Assembly (NCBI GenBank): GCA_027576995.1
Contig: JANBQC010000016.1
Location: 1,441-65,440, forward strand
Source of the DNA: Dimargaris cristalligena
Lineage: Eukaryota; Kickxellomycota; Dimargaritomycetes; Dimargaritales; Dimargaritaceae
DNA length: 64,000 bases
Direction: 5' to 3'
Positions 11,556 through 23,195 of the stretch are shown one piece after another. Position 1 is the stretch's first letter. Each line of letters begins with the position of its first letter. A program made the position numbers and the translations under genes. Under the pieces are notes generated by a model. The model saw nothing but the letters and a program-made list of their open reading frames with translations, did no database searches and was not told the DNA's origin.

Positions 11556-13484
11556 GGTGGTAATGGACACGGGGATTAGGTAAGTTAAGAGAGGGAAGAA
11601 ACAGACTGAGCACCGGAACACGGGGCTCGGAGTACGGGAGATAGGCTAATAGAAACGAAAACGAAACCTCCCCAAGCAGCAGTCAAGAGGGGGTTATATA
11701 ACTAACGAAGCAGGGGAAACGAAGAAAGAGGGAGAGAGAACACTAAAAGTAGGGAGAGGAGAGAGATAAGCGCTAGTGGCTGGGAGGGTTGATTATATGC
11801 GCTTATAGGGGGGGCCAGTTTGATTGCATATGCGCCTAGATGATGGGCCAGTTTATAAACAACTCGGCCGATGCTTTCTCCATTGAGGAGGTTTTTTTTT
11901 TCAGCGTAAAGCTATTCTAAAGACTGCTAACGGGTTTGGCAGCGGTGTTTTAATAGGGCCAAGAGGGTTACACAGCTAAACAGTCGCGTTCGCCAAAAGG
12001 TCCGCTTGGTGACTAAGTGAGTCCCCCGCAAATCGAATGAAATGTGTCCTTCTCCCGGTTGTTTTGGTATCACTGTGGCGAGCCTGGGAGGACCAAGCGA
12101 ATGGGAGGGCAATATCCAACTACCCCACCAAGGCCAATTTATTATAGATTGGATTTGGTAGCAATTATGAGCCCCCCCCATTTTATCTTGCCATATTCTG
12201 GGCCAAATAGCAATGATATTGATTTGTTTCATCAAGCCCCTCACAGATATGATTCATATTGCCCTTTTGGTTTGCCGATCCATTGGCCGGGCAGTGAAGC
12301 CCAAGCCAAGTAGACCACCACAACCTACTTCGAAACCCCCAGGTTGGGGTGGACTATATATGCTAGATATTACTCTCATTATACAACCCTCTCCGTGAGG
12401 TGACTTAAATAATGTGTCTGGGCTGTTCAAGGATGGTCGCATATTGGCTGATGCATTCTCGGCGATCTATAAAACAGGTTGGCACATGATGCTACCATTG
12501 GGACGTTGGCTCTGCCAACCTTGCACTCTATTCGCCTGGAAGTCACCCCTCCCCCTTCATTAGAAGACTACTTACTAAGCGGTACTTTGCGAGTCAAAGA
12601 GGCACGGGACCATTATCCCAATCGATCCAATCCCAAGGAAGCCACCATGTCAGGCCATTCTCCTCCCAACAAGCAGTCGCTCGCTTATACACACACACAT
12701 ACACACTGCACATCAGCTATCTTCCACACTACAGAAACTCTGACAGATAACAAGCGGACTGGTATTTATTTTAAAGCATTGAAATATCCCGATAATAGCT
12801 AAATCAATATATATCGGTTGGTGTGAAGCCACAGAGGCTGAAGCGCGACTAATCTATGGGGCAGTGATTCCAATAATAAACAGTTAAGAATTTGGGTTAA
12901 TATCGTAGCCGCTACAAGCTGTGTTAACCCCATCAAACTATGCTATGGGAGGGTGTCCAGGATCAGTTAAAAGTGCAGTTATAACCAGTGCGACGTGCAA
13001 ATGCCACTACTTCAAGACTTATCGAAATATATTTTAATCATCAGTGAAAGGACGGAGGAGATAGACGGTATACAAAGTTAAAGGCTGTATGAACTTACCT
13101 ATTGACTATAGCCTAACCAGCGACGAAGACTTGCTGAAAAGAAACGAACGTTACATAGATAAATAGTATAGTGTATAAAGAATAGTATGGAACAGGTCAA
13201 AGTATGCAGTGGTTGCTACCTCCAAACTAAATGCCTTATTTAAATACAGGCCATCTCCACTAAATGCGAAATTTTGCGGACGCCTATTTTTTTCCTTCCG
13301 CAAATTTTTAATGGGATTTAATCCTGTTGGAAGTGGTTGAGTAATTTGGATATGGGGACATTGGGGTGGGATATTCCGGACTAACACGTGACTAGAAAAC
13401 GAAGCCAGTTGGGAGGCTCCAGCGCACTTACCGATTGTCCCTGTCACTGGCCCGATTGCCACAGCAGCAATCAAGTCCGTCTCA
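11556..13484. other. Gene-poor region with no supported CDS
   Basis: It contains the MTHFR promoter (AG-rich on the plus strand to about 11770) and then 1.7 kb with only short overlapping ORFs. A short CA-type microsatellite lies near 12690-12706. No homology or splice pattern convinced me of a gene. Confidence 0.45.
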
Positions 13485-15396
13485 ATGGAGGAGAGCGAGT
13501 CCAGGCAGCGTGATAGGCCCCAGTGTCGGGTTTGGAAAGGCCAGGCAAGGTACGGTATGCGTCTCTATCGGCGTGGACCCTGGAATGACCTCTCCTTTCG
13601 CCAGCCTCCCCTTCTTCACCATTGTCACTCCACCCTTTATACTACCGAGCCATTGATTCATTCCTGACCCTCTCGGTGGAAGACCGCTATTACCCGGCAG
13701 CAACCTTGCTCTTCCCGATTCCCAACCATGCAGACGCCCCGTTTACTCAAGTAAGTTGGAAGGCACTTCTATACTACATGGCCCAGGTACCCGCTGGTTT
13801 CGTACATTGGGGTACCCACATCGCCTAGGTATAACTCACTACCTGTCGGCTATTTGCTTTCGACCCATGACTGAGGGCTTGCCTTTACCGTTCCGAGCTT
13901 ACCGCAGTTTTCTGGGCTAATTCCGTATGCTGACAACCCTCCTCCTCCTCCATCGCAATGGCCCGGGCGTATCCAGGAGCCACAGCGAAGCCCTTTGGCT
14001 ACCCCGGGACGGCCTGGCTTTTGTCTATACCGTTCGTGGCAACCTATCCAGTACGCTAGGCTTTACCTACCGCGGCCATATTTACCTGAACCCCGAGGAA
14101 GCCCTTTTCGAAGCCGAGCGCGGTGCCCTTAGTCTCCGCCTCTACCCCGCCAACCGGGACTTCGAGCCACCCACCGCCCTGTCCGACCCCAACCCCCACC
14201 TGTACCGCCAGCTCCACCTCCCCGAATGCTACCAGTTTCTGCTCCATCGCCGGGTGGCCAACTTTAGTATGCCGCTATTCCAAACCTACAGCTATCTGCG
14301 GCGGCTGGGCTATGTGGCCATTCGGTCGTGGGTCTATTCCCTTCACCTTCGGCGGATGATATTGGCCCAGTCCTCCGCTGACGAAGCGTCTAGCTTGTCG
14401 TCGATGGATTCGGAGGGTCTCTCCCCCTCGCTCTCGCCCACGGTGGCCTCGAGCGGCGCCTTGTCGGACCACGATCTTGCCGACGAACCGCCTCTGGATG
14501 ACAGGGCCCAGGTCTCTATCTATCGACCCATTATTGAACCCATACTGCGGGCAGTCTCGTGGCTAGGACTCTACACGAACTGGCGACATGCCCCACCGCT
14601 ATTAAGTCGCCCTCTGATTCGAAGCAACGGTGAGTGGTTTTTCAATTATTGATGTCCTTAATTCCTACTATATTTGCCGTTAGTACTTCACCCGGATACC
14701 CAAGTCCTAGCATACGATCCTGGGGCTGATTTCAACTACTGTATATATACATATATTTGCGTATATGTCTAATTCGCGTCCTCTCCTTCAATTTAATCAC
14801 TCCCAATCCCTGAACCACAGCCGATATCTACCGGCGGTTGAACATTGTGCCCTACTCCAGTCTCAAAACTCTACTACCTTTAGTTACAAGTCCGCGGCAG
14901 GTATCCCCCGAAACAGGCTCCCCATTTTTCTCTGAATTAGAACGATTATCCGATGTCCATTTTTGTGTGTATAGGCCGTCCTCCTCTTTTAAGAAGAAAC
15001 AACTCCAGGGCCCCGATTACCGGCTTTTTGTGCAAAGGTTAGTGAGATGATAATGGTGGATGAAGGATCCATACGACGTATCAGACTTGGTTTGCAATTA
15101 TTCCCCCAATCTCCATCCCTCCTCACCCGATATATATTCAGCCGTAATTTGATATCTAGTTCTAACCACCCCTTCCTTTCCACAATCTACTCGGTACATT
15201 ACCCCACCATAGCCTGAATGACCAAGAGTCGACTCTGGCAGATTACCAAAGAAAGTTTCAAGACGCCAATTTTCCAACCGCCATTTCCCTGGCCATTGTT
15301 GAGAATGGTGGCATTGTATTTTTAACCATCGGCGACAAACCGATTGAACAGCTTCATCATGATCAGCCTGCCCTCCGTTCCCGGCTCCTCTCGTAG
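13485..15396 (+). CDS. SEN54: tRNA-splicing endonuclease subunit Sen54
   Basis: Six-exon model: 13485-13554, 13605-13750, 13908-13924, 13977-14629, 14821-15037 and 15213-15396 (1287 nt, 428 residues). All phases agree (1, 0, 2, 1, 2). The third exon is only 17 nt. Sen54 is the structural, non-catalytic subunit that pairs with Sen2 in the nuclear or mitochondrial-surface endonuclease that excises tRNA introns. The N-terminal domain shows the family pattern VRGNLSSTLGF followed by NPEEALFEAERG, then FQTYSYLRRLGYVAIRS. The C-terminal nuclease-fold domain shows DVHFCVYRPSSSFKKKQLQG with GPDYRLFVQ, and the final strand region AISLAIVENGGIVFL. A Ser-rich acidic linker lies between them. The first two exons are the least certain because the family is poorly conserved there. 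Confidence 0.85.
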
Positions 15397-15940
15397 CCTT
15401 TGGGAATCTGGGAGCTGGTACCCCTTTCCTTTTATTTACTTTACCCGTGTATAATATGCGCTTTCGGATATATTAGGCTTCTTTTTTTTTTCACTAGATG
15501 TATAAATTTAAAATGGCAAGTAATGGTCATTTAGGCGCTGGTTATGGTGCAGTACCTATTTAATACGGAGCGAGGCGGAAAGCAAAGTGTTCTGATTGCC
15601 TGAACAAGGGGGAGAGGGTGTAGAATTAGTTGATTGGCGAAATGATATCTTGGGCAGGTTTTATCTGATCCGGGCATTATTGGAGGGAGATATCAGAAGG
15701 AAGTGGATGTCTCTGGCATTTAAGAGCCCCCCCCCAGGCACCACCATGGTTGGGGTGGGAGCTCCGAAGCACTTAGAGCCAGGGAGAGAAGTGCGCCCAC
15801 TGAGGCCTATGAATTGAACTTCCAAAGTACGTGGATTGAAATCAGCCCAGCCGGATTCACCGAGTTATACCCCCTACTGGCCTCGCTCCCGAATTGTTAT
15901 CCTTTTTGGTCACTGTTTATTTAGCCCTTTCGTTTCCCCC
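15397..15940. other. Intergenic spacer and NDUFAF7 promoter
   Basis: 544 bp between two same-strand genes. It has a T-run and AT-rich tract near 15480-15510 (likely the SEN54 3' end) and C-runs near 15728. No gene seen. Confidence 0.5.
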
Positions 15941-17608
15941 ATGCTGCCACGACCCTACCGGCCAGCCCGGTCAATCACGGGCCTCCTACGCCGACTAGGC
16001 GGCTCCCTCTACTCCCCCCCATTTGCTGCCACTGATTTCTCCTGCCTTCAGCAGGGAGTCCGTTCCACCCTTTTGCCCCTTTTGGCTTCCGGAAGATCCT
16101 TTGCGTCCCGGCGTGAATTCAAGGAAGATGCCTGGCAGCCCAATCCAGGGCCCAGTGCCATACCCCGCATGTCGTCGGTACTCCAAGAACGGGCCGCTTC
16201 GAGATCGAACACCACCGCCGATCCCCAGCAGTCCCCGGACAATCCCAATGCCTCGCTGGGGGTGGTTTCCCAGGCCCTCATGGCTCTCTTACCGTCACTC
16301 CAGGCCGATGCCACCATTGATACCAAAGGCTACCGCCGGGTAACGGCCCGGGATTTAGTTGCGGCCAAACAGCCCCCGGTCAACACGCAGATGCTGGTAC
16401 GGGACTTCATCGACGACTGCCTGTACAACCCCCAGTACGGCTATTTTTCCAAACACGCCACCATTTATTCCCCCGAACAATTGGCCGATTTCACAGCGTT
16501 ACAGGACTCGTTGCAGTTTATGAACCATGTAGCCACCAAGTACCAGGACCTGGAGGGCCAGGCGGAACATCCCACCAACCGGTTGGCCCGGCAGGTATGG
16601 CATACCCCCACCGAGTTATTTAACCCCCATTTCGGACATGCGATTGCCAAGTACATTGTCACGGAATATAAATTAAACCACTACCCCGAGGAGGACCTGA
16701 TCATCTACGAAATGGGAGCGGGTAACGGAACCCTCATGACCAACGTCATGGACTACCTACAGACCCACGAACCCCAGGTTTACGAGCGCACGCGGTACAA
16801 TATCATTGAAATTAGTTCCCAATTGGCCGAAGTCCAGGCTAACCAACAGTCCGTACGGTCGTCGGCCTCGGCGGTGCACCGGGGCGTCCAATTCGTCAAT
16901 CGCTCTATTTTCGACTGGGATACGGAAGTCCCTCATCCGTGTTTTTTTATCGCCATGGAGGTGATTGACAATTTCGCCCACGACCTCATTCGCTACGACC
17001 CGCTTTCGGGCCGGGCCTACCAGGGCACCGTGCTAACGGACCGCAACGGTGACTTCCACGAGGCCTTTGAAGCGGTCGCGGACCCTTTAATTATCCGGTA
17101 CCTCCGGCTCCGTCAACAAACGGGGTACCAATCACCCCTGCTCCACCGCCGGGCCCATTTCTGGCGGCAGCTCCGTAGCCATTTCCCGTTTCCCCCTAAT
17201 CTAACGGAACCCGAATTCGTCCCCACCCGGCTGTTACAACTCATGGATGTACTCCAACGCTATTTCCCCCGGCACCGGCTCGTGGTCTCCGACTTCTTCC
17301 ACCTACCTGAAGCGGTTCCGGGTATTGATGGGCCCGTGGTCCAGACGCGCTACAAACAAACCATGGTGCCCTGCTCCACGTACATGGTCCAGCCGGGGTG
17401 GTTCGATATTTTCTTCCCGACCAATTTTGAATTGATGCGCGATATGTATTCCCAGGTGTGCCGGCCGTATGCGCCCTACAGCCAAACTAAAGTGGTCGGA
17501 CAGCGGGATTTCCTGGAGCGGTACGCGGACCTCGAGGCGACCACGACTCAATCGGGGGAAAATCCGATGCTCGATTACTATGAGAATAACAAATTCCTGC
17601 TGACGTAG
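15941..17608 (+). CDS. NDUFAF7: NDUFAF7-type mitochondrial protein arginine methyltransferase (MidA family)
   Basis: 555 residues, single exon. Members of this family dimethylate an arginine of the 49-kDa subunit early in complex I assembly in the mitochondrial matrix. The first 60 residues are rich in Arg and Ser/Leu with almost no acidic residues (RPYRPARSITGLLRRLGGSL), as expected of a presequence. The family block RDFIDDCLYNPQYGYFSKHA lies around residues 150-169. The SAM-binding motif I, EMGAGNGTL, lies near residues 258-266, followed by YNIIEISSQL and FIAMEVIDNFAHD. I chose the ATG at 15941, which opens the presequence; longer in-frame sequence upstream has no ATG. It complements the complex I subunit gene NDUFV2 at 38.6 kb. 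The protein is longer than animal NDUFAF7 because of the long N-terminal region and internal insertions. Confidence 0.92.
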   Translation: MLPRPYRPARSITGLLRRLGGSLYSPPFAATDFSCLQQGVRSTLLPLLASGRSFASRREFKEDAWQPNPGPSAIPRMSSVLQERAASRSNTTADPQQSPDNPNASLGVVSQALMALLPSLQADATIDTKGYRRVTARDLVAAKQPPVNTQMLVRDFIDDCLYNPQYGYFSKHATIYSPEQLADFTALQDSLQFMNHVATKYQDLEGQAEHPTNRLARQVWHTPTELFNPHFGHAIAKYIVTEYKLNHYPEEDLIIYEMGAGNGTLMTNVMDYLQTHEPQVYERTRYNIIEISSQLAEVQANQQSVRSSASAVHRGVQFVNRSIFDWDTEVPHPCFFIAMEVIDNFAHDLIRYDPLSGRAYQGTVLTDRNGDFHEAFEAVADPLIIRYLRLRQQTGYQSPLLHRRAHFWRQLRSHFPFPPNLTEPEFVPTRLLQLMDVLQRYFPRHRLVVSDFFHLPEAVPGIDGPVVQTRYKQTMVPCSTYMVQPGWFDIFFPTNFELMRDMYSQVCRPYAPYSQTKVVGQRDFLERYADLEATTTQSGENPMLDYYENNKFLLT

Positions 17609-18472
17609 GGCTCGACACGCTTCCTCTTTATAGATATATATATATATATATATAGATATTAGGGGGGTGAGGTGGTCTCTGTAGACGTTGGGTAATAGGG
17701 ACAATAAATCACTTATCATCATAGGTCTTCAGTGCATATCTCCTATACCTCTAATTGGTTGAAGCTATGATTACGACCACCTTGATTGATTTTTATCACA
17801 CTTGCGGTAAGGCAAGACGAAGAAGATAGTGAGTGTCTTGTTTGGCACTCTCCGGAATGGCGTTTCTGGGCGAGTTGTCTATAGAGAGAGGGTTTATGAG
17901 TCACGGTGTTCTATTTTGGGAGAGACGCCAAGGGGAAGGGTAAATAATATTAGTATTCATTTGATTCCTGCTGAATGAAATAAGGCCAACTGGCTTTTTT
18001 AGTTCCAAGCGCTTCGCCGGGTGACTATGGCCCACACCCTAGGGGATTCGCAGCATAGTTTCCCCTGAGCAAGTAAAGGGGCCCGATGGCGTGCTCGAAT
18101 GAATAAAATGATGAAGAAGTGGTTTAGCGTGAATGATAGGGATTGGATTTACCCAGTAAGAGAAAAAACCTAGCCCTTTGATTAATAAGGCCACGCTGCT
18201 TTTGTGGGTATGGGCGGTGATAGAGTTTGTCATTAGACTTGGGCAGAGCCACGGCCGCCGTGGCACTCGCATAGCACCGTGGTGGACAGGAATATATATA
18301 TCCGATATTTGACAAGCCCTTTTTCCGCGCCATGGATAGTATTTTTAGGGGCCAACTGGAAATTAGTGGCCCCAGGGGCGGGCTGCCTAGCATTCGATTT
18401 ATTTATAACGAGGGTATATTATAAATGGCCAATGGAACGCAAAGTACGTTATATATATATATATATATATAT
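17609..18472. other. Intergenic region with AT microsatellites
   Basis: Short TA repeats lie at 17635-17655 and 18448-18475. The second abuts the MITE copy at 18473. No coding gene is supported on either strand. Confidence 0.5.
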
Positions 18473-18616
18473 ATATGGGAGAAGTTCATCCAAGCTGTAC
18501 AACGAAAAATCCATTAGATTCGGCCAATATTACTAGTTAAAAATATATTTCCCATATATTTTCCCATACACGTATAATGTAAACCCTTATATAGCTGGGC
18601 CGAATTTTACCCATAT
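18473..18616 (-). mobile_element. MITE-like element, copy 2 (144 bp)
   Basis: Starts atatgggagaagttcatcca and ends ccgaattttacccatat, with the same length and orientation as the copy at 4154. It sits directly at the end of a (TA)n tract, consistent with a preference for TA targets. Confidence 0.85.
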
Positions 18617-19503
18617 GTTATTAGGTATCCAACTCCCGAAACTTAATCAAGCTCGCATTTGTGATCGGATGAAAAATCGAGGGTAATTTGGCAGGCAGCC
18701 TATAGGAACTTTGCCCCATGACGTGATCACTGGGTCCCCTGGACTCATCGCCTATTTAAGCCAGCCCCCCCTTTATCCCATCGCCCAGCCACGTTGAAAG
18801 CCCGGATTTCACAACTCGGTAATATATATATAAAGAGTCTTTTGCCTGGTCTCTATGTCTCCCTGATAAAAATACTTGATTTTCTGCCCTACCTATTCCG
18901 TTTGAATATCGCATAGACATCCTGTTGCCTGAGCCATCTCGTCTCCTCCTGTTTCTTTTCTGTTATTTCCGCCTTGGCCCGACCTGTACCACCACCACAC
19001 CACTTCACTCGCGCGCGCCCTATACACCGCCCCCCCACTGCTCATTTCTATCAGTTGCTATACGATACCACTATATTTCTCCCTCTCCTTTGCTTTATAT
19101 ATTACTTTTACTATTGTTAGTTTGGCTGAGTCCTGCCGCCCGCTATTTTTCCCACCCAAAATCTTTTACGCCTTTGTATATGGTCTTCCACGGAATTCAC
19201 CGACCTTCTCAATTCATATTATAATAGTAGTAGTAGTAGTATTATTAGTAGTAGCAGCAGCAGTAGTAGTTCTATTTCCACCCTTCGTTTCCCTTGTCAG
19301 TAGGGTGCACTCCAGACTTCAGTGGTCTCCGGAACATTCCTTTCCCCTCTTCTTGCCTTATTAAACAAAGTGCCCAGACCTTGTCCGCTATTGGCTTTCT
19401 ACCCGTTCGACCTGTGTACATCCCGCATATTGTTTCGGCACCAGCACCGGTGCCCCCCTCCTCTCGATTTTCGCCGCATTCCCCGGTACAGCGTGTCTTT
19501 CCA
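18617..19503. other. Upstream region of DUG3, pyrimidine-rich
   Basis: From about 18920 the plus strand is very CT-rich. It includes a TAG/CAG trinucleotide tract at about 19222-19270. It probably holds the DUG3 promoter and 5' leader. A TATA-like tatatatataaag lies near 18822. Confidence 0.45.
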
Positions 19504-21957
19504 ATGTGCCGTTTTCTCGTTTACAAGGGCAAAGTGCCCGCTCTAATTGCCGATGTAAGTCCATGCAGGCCCGGGGTTCTACAGCCTTGGTTAATAAAGT
19601 TGTCGCCACTTGCACTATTCACTCGAACCATTCGGCTTAACTAACCCCTCCCCCTGTCCATTCTCCACACAACACCCTCCTCTTCGCCCGGCCCTCTGGA
19701 CCTTGATACAGTTAATTATGCGACCCGCCCATTCCATAATTAACCAGTCATTCGACTGCCGGTTACGACTCGAAGGCTGCCGCTTCCTAAACGGTAAGTA
19801 CTAACCCAAGTGGCCCGTACGGGTTTAGAATATATGCCATCGATTTTTTCATCCTTAATGTATGTATGTATATATATATATATGCCAGATAAGAACCATT
19901 TCACCTCTCCGATGGGCCTGCACTGCGTCACAATGGGTCACGAGCCTCGGGTGTGCAGTACCGGCAATTTTTAATGCATACGGTTGCAGTGTGGTACGGC
20001 CCCAACCTAACCATTTATCGTTGAATTATATTGCACCTGTCATTATTTTGGAACTCGTATCTCAACCCTTTCTTGGGATTGCCCTCAGGCGACGGTTTTG
20101 GTGTCGGTAAGTCTTTAATATCCACTACCACCACAATAGTATCCGATGGCTCGTTATTATTTTGGTTCGAGGGGTTTTCTTTGGTTTTCTTACTACACCA
20201 ACCCAATCGGCCACCCCATAGGATTAACTGACACTGACACTGGGATTCATTGTTCATCATCGCTTAATCCCGCATTACCCCCGTCGGCTGATATTCGCTT
20301 CGCTTCTGAATGGCTAGGTTGGTACGACCAATACCCCGAGGAGGGCCCCTGTATCTTCACATCCACCCTACCCGCCTGGAGCAATATCAACCTCAAGCGG
20401 ATCGCCGAGAAAATCCACAGCCCCCTAGTATTTGCCCACGTTCGGGCCACAACCGCTGGAACGCCAACATCAGAGTCTAATTGTAAGCTCCCGCGGCGAC
20501 TATTATTATCTTGTCCAATTTGGCGACTCTAGTAATATATCTATATACACATATAGATACACATTCAGGCCTTTCCCGGACCTTTCCTCCTATATCGTCC
20601 CCAACGTCTAAACCATCATCTATTCTGACTTACCTTTGCTACTCCACCTTTCATTAGGCCACCCTTGGCAATACGGAACACTAATGTGGATGCATAACGG
20701 TCATCTTGCCCAATTCCCCAAGGTAAACCCCGCCCCCTTTTTGGTATACCTCTGGATACGGTATTGTAGATTCTTTTGACTGGTGTCAACTATACCACTC
20801 TGATAGTTCCATATTCCACTGACCTATCCGGTATCTGGACATCCCAAGGATCTTTCCCCTCACCTCTACAACCATGCCTCAAATATTACTCCCACCGACC
20901 AGATTAAGCGGACACTCCAGAACTCGCTACGGGATGAAATGTTTTCCATGGTTCATGGCAATACCGATTCCGAATGGGCATTCGCGCTTTTCCTCAACCA
21001 GGTAGGTTGCCTACATCGTGTCTTGATTACTATGGCATACCTCGAACCTATTGATCCGATCATCGTTCGGTTCATAACACCCTTCCTCCCTAATAATCCC
21101 TCTAACCTTCTACCAATACACCCTCTCGCCCATCTTTACCCTGCATTTTTTTTCTTAAAATCCAATTTATACGTATTTGTCCCTGGTTCATCTTCCTAAA
21201 ATCCAGTTGGAGGACCCTTCGGCGACTAATTTCGACCCGACCGTGCTCAAAAATGCCATGCTGCGCACCATTGAACTCATAAATATGTGGTCCCGGGAGG
21301 CCGGCATCACTCAGTCTTCCCTGCTAAATTTCGCCGTGACGGACGGCCGTACCGTGGTGTGCACCCGGTATGTTAGCAGCAGTACCCTTGAGGCGGCCTC
21401 CCTTTATTACTCTTCCGGTTCACGGTTTATCGAACGAGGCGGGAATTACCGAATGGTAAGTGTATACTCTTCCCCGTTGGCTTGTGGGCCATTAGAATAG
21501 TCATCCTATTGTATATCCGGTTCGAAAAAAATAAGAGATTCCATTCCACATGCGGATGCCTGGTTATGACTCGTTTCTATTCGACCCCCCCTCCCCCGCC
21601 ACCCTCTCTATTTCCGTATTTCTTCGGCGGGTATTATTTTTCGCACAGGCTTCCTCTAGTTTTACTTGCTAGAAGCTGAAGGGACCCGCCTTTTTTACAT
21701 GAATGGGCACTTAATTCTCCTCTATGTAACATATTCTCTCTCTATTCTACGGTCAATTCGATTAGGAAAAACGGGACAAACGCGAGGACGCCGTGCTGAT
21801 CGCCTCCGAGCCCCTGACCTTCGAAAAGACTGACTGGGTCACTATACCATCGAACACCCTCCTCATGGTCACCCCCAAGCACAATATTCTACTTTACCCT
21901 ATCAAAGATGAGTTTTATAACCCCGGCAAGCGGGTACTCACAGTCAATAATGCTTAA
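19504..21957 (+). CDS. DUG3: Dug3-type glutamine amidotransferase (glutathione degradation)
   Basis: Eight-exon model: 19504-19554, 19712-19793, 20089-20106, 20318-20482, 20658-20722, 20903-21001, 21207-21455 and 21766-21957 (921 nt, 306 residues). All phases are consistent. Dug3 is the class-II (Ntn-hydrolase) amidotransferase partner of Dug2, which together hydrolyse glutathione in the cytosol. The protein begins MCRFLVYKGK, whose Cys2 is the catalytic nucleophile after Met removal. Family motifs then follow in order: RPAHSIINQSFDCRLRL, NGDGFGVGWY, CIFTSTLPAWSNINLKRIAE, FAHVRATTAG, MWMHNGHLAQF, and GNTDSEWAFALFL. Exon 3 is only 18 nt and codes for the essential GDGFGVG loop. At 306 residues it is shorter than yeast Dug3, chiefly through a shorter C-terminus. 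The three-codon-phase agreement and motif order make the model strong. Confidence 0.95.
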
Positions 21958-22568
21958 TCTGATGGGCGGTAAACTTACCCCGTTTTTTCCGTCAGCTTAT
22001 TTTCTTAATTGTGGATAAAATGAATTCGTTTTGATTTGCTTCTTTTGGATTTTTATATTCTTCATGTATACATATATACGGCATTTCCTGTGGGATGATA
22101 AGCGCCCCAATTACTCCAATTTCAATTTTCATCCGATACAATAAAGTCGATCGATATACAGTTGGGAAGGTAGTGGATACTGATTTTATATAATTTATTG
22201 CAGCCTGCTGACAGATTATTGATATTTGAAGCGGCTTATCCCTCAATTTAGTGACCATGGTAGGACTCTATGGGCGATATTCAGAATTACTCACACTGTA
22301 TCCGAAATGAGCCGTAAATGGGAAATTAGGTGGGCAACTCATGTTTAACTGGTAAATATCGTTTATTAAATGTAATTTGCGTTAAATAGCCGGACTAAGC
22401 CTATGACATGCCCAAGGCGAACGTAGCAGTTAGTGGATATGTCGGGTGGGTTTTAGACCCCAGCCCAGGCTATGTAAACGGGTGTGCGATTGATAATGAA
22501 CATCGCTGTCTATTATAACCCCCCAGCAATGGAAATGAATGAATAGGTCAGGTATATAGTTGTCCGGG
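21958..22568. other. Convergent intergenic region
   Basis: Between the stops of DUG3 and the minus-strand secreted-protein gene. It is AT-rich and I see no gene. Confidence 0.5.
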
Positions 22569-23195
22569 CTATTGCTGGGGGGCATGGGGGGGCTGCTGTT
22601 GTTGGCTCGCCAGAAACTGGGCTCGAATCATAATTACCCAGTCTTTTAATAATGGTAGGTCCGCACGGTCCCGGTCACTAAACTGAACGTTTCGGCGTTG
22701 CTTCTCGCTAAGGTAAACAAACATCATGGCCTTCTTTGTGTTGTTGCTCAGAATGAATGCGTCGTCGGTGTGGTCTACAATATCAGCGAATGTCTGGAAT
22801 TCGTTCGGCTCCAAACTTTCTAAATAAGCTTTCAGTTTTTTGTGGTCTTCAAATTCCCAGAATGCTGAAAAATCCACCTCGAAATCAGCCATGGTGAGGG
22901 GTGTTTCCAAAATCGAATCTAAATCCCCGAGGAGAAATTGATTAAACTGGTCATCAGTTAGTGATTGGGGCCCACCCACTGCGCTGCGGGACAGCAGTTC
23001 GGGGGCCTGGGCGGGGAAGTTGCCGTTAGCGATATTTTGGTTCGTGTTGTAGTTGCTGGAGGAGCCGCTTTGGTTGGTATAATAGTTCCCGGTACCGTAG
23101 TTGTTATTGCTGTTGTCCATGGGGGCTGACTGGCCCAGCCCAGCGAGAGCAAGGGCAACGAGGGACCAGGTGACAAAGTGGGCGGGCTTAATCAT
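22569..23195 (-). CDS. Predicted secreted protein, accessory family A (intact copy)
   Basis: 208 residues with no recognised family. Residues 1-24 form a clear signal peptide (TWSLVALALAGLGQSAP, with cleavage likely after QSA). An Asn/Tyr/Ser-rich low-complexity stretch covers about 26-65, with possible N-glycosylation sites. A charged, probably helical domain of about 130 residues follows, containing FNQFLLGDLDSILE and MMFVYLSEKQRRNVQF, and the protein ends in a Gln/Pro-rich tail. There are no Cys residues in the mature part, so it is not a disulphide-rich effector. A decayed paralogue lies at 2161-2778; this shows that the C-terminal domain is the conserved part. A TATA-like element is at 23445-23451. 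The gene sits in a gene-poor block with other secreted-protein genes. The role is unknown. Confidence 0.8.
   Translation of the reverse strand: MIKPAHFVTWSLVALALAGLGQSAPMDNSNNNYGTGNYYTNQSGSSSNYNTNQNIANGNFPAQAPELLSRSAVGGPQSLTDDQFNQFLLGDLDSILETPLTMADFEVDFSAFWEFEDHKKLKAYLESLEPNEFQTFADIVDHTDDAFILSNNTKKAMMFVYLSEKQRRNVQFSDRDRADLPLLKDWVIMIRAQFLASQQQQPPHAPQQ

Noticed and set aside
12479..12802. Plus-strand open frame of 107 codons
   Set aside because: Contains a CA microsatellite translated as Thr/His and has no protein-like conservation that I can see.
15836..15940. N-terminal extension of the NDUFAF7-like protein
   Set aside because: No ATG; the ATG at 15941 opens a good mitochondrial presequence.
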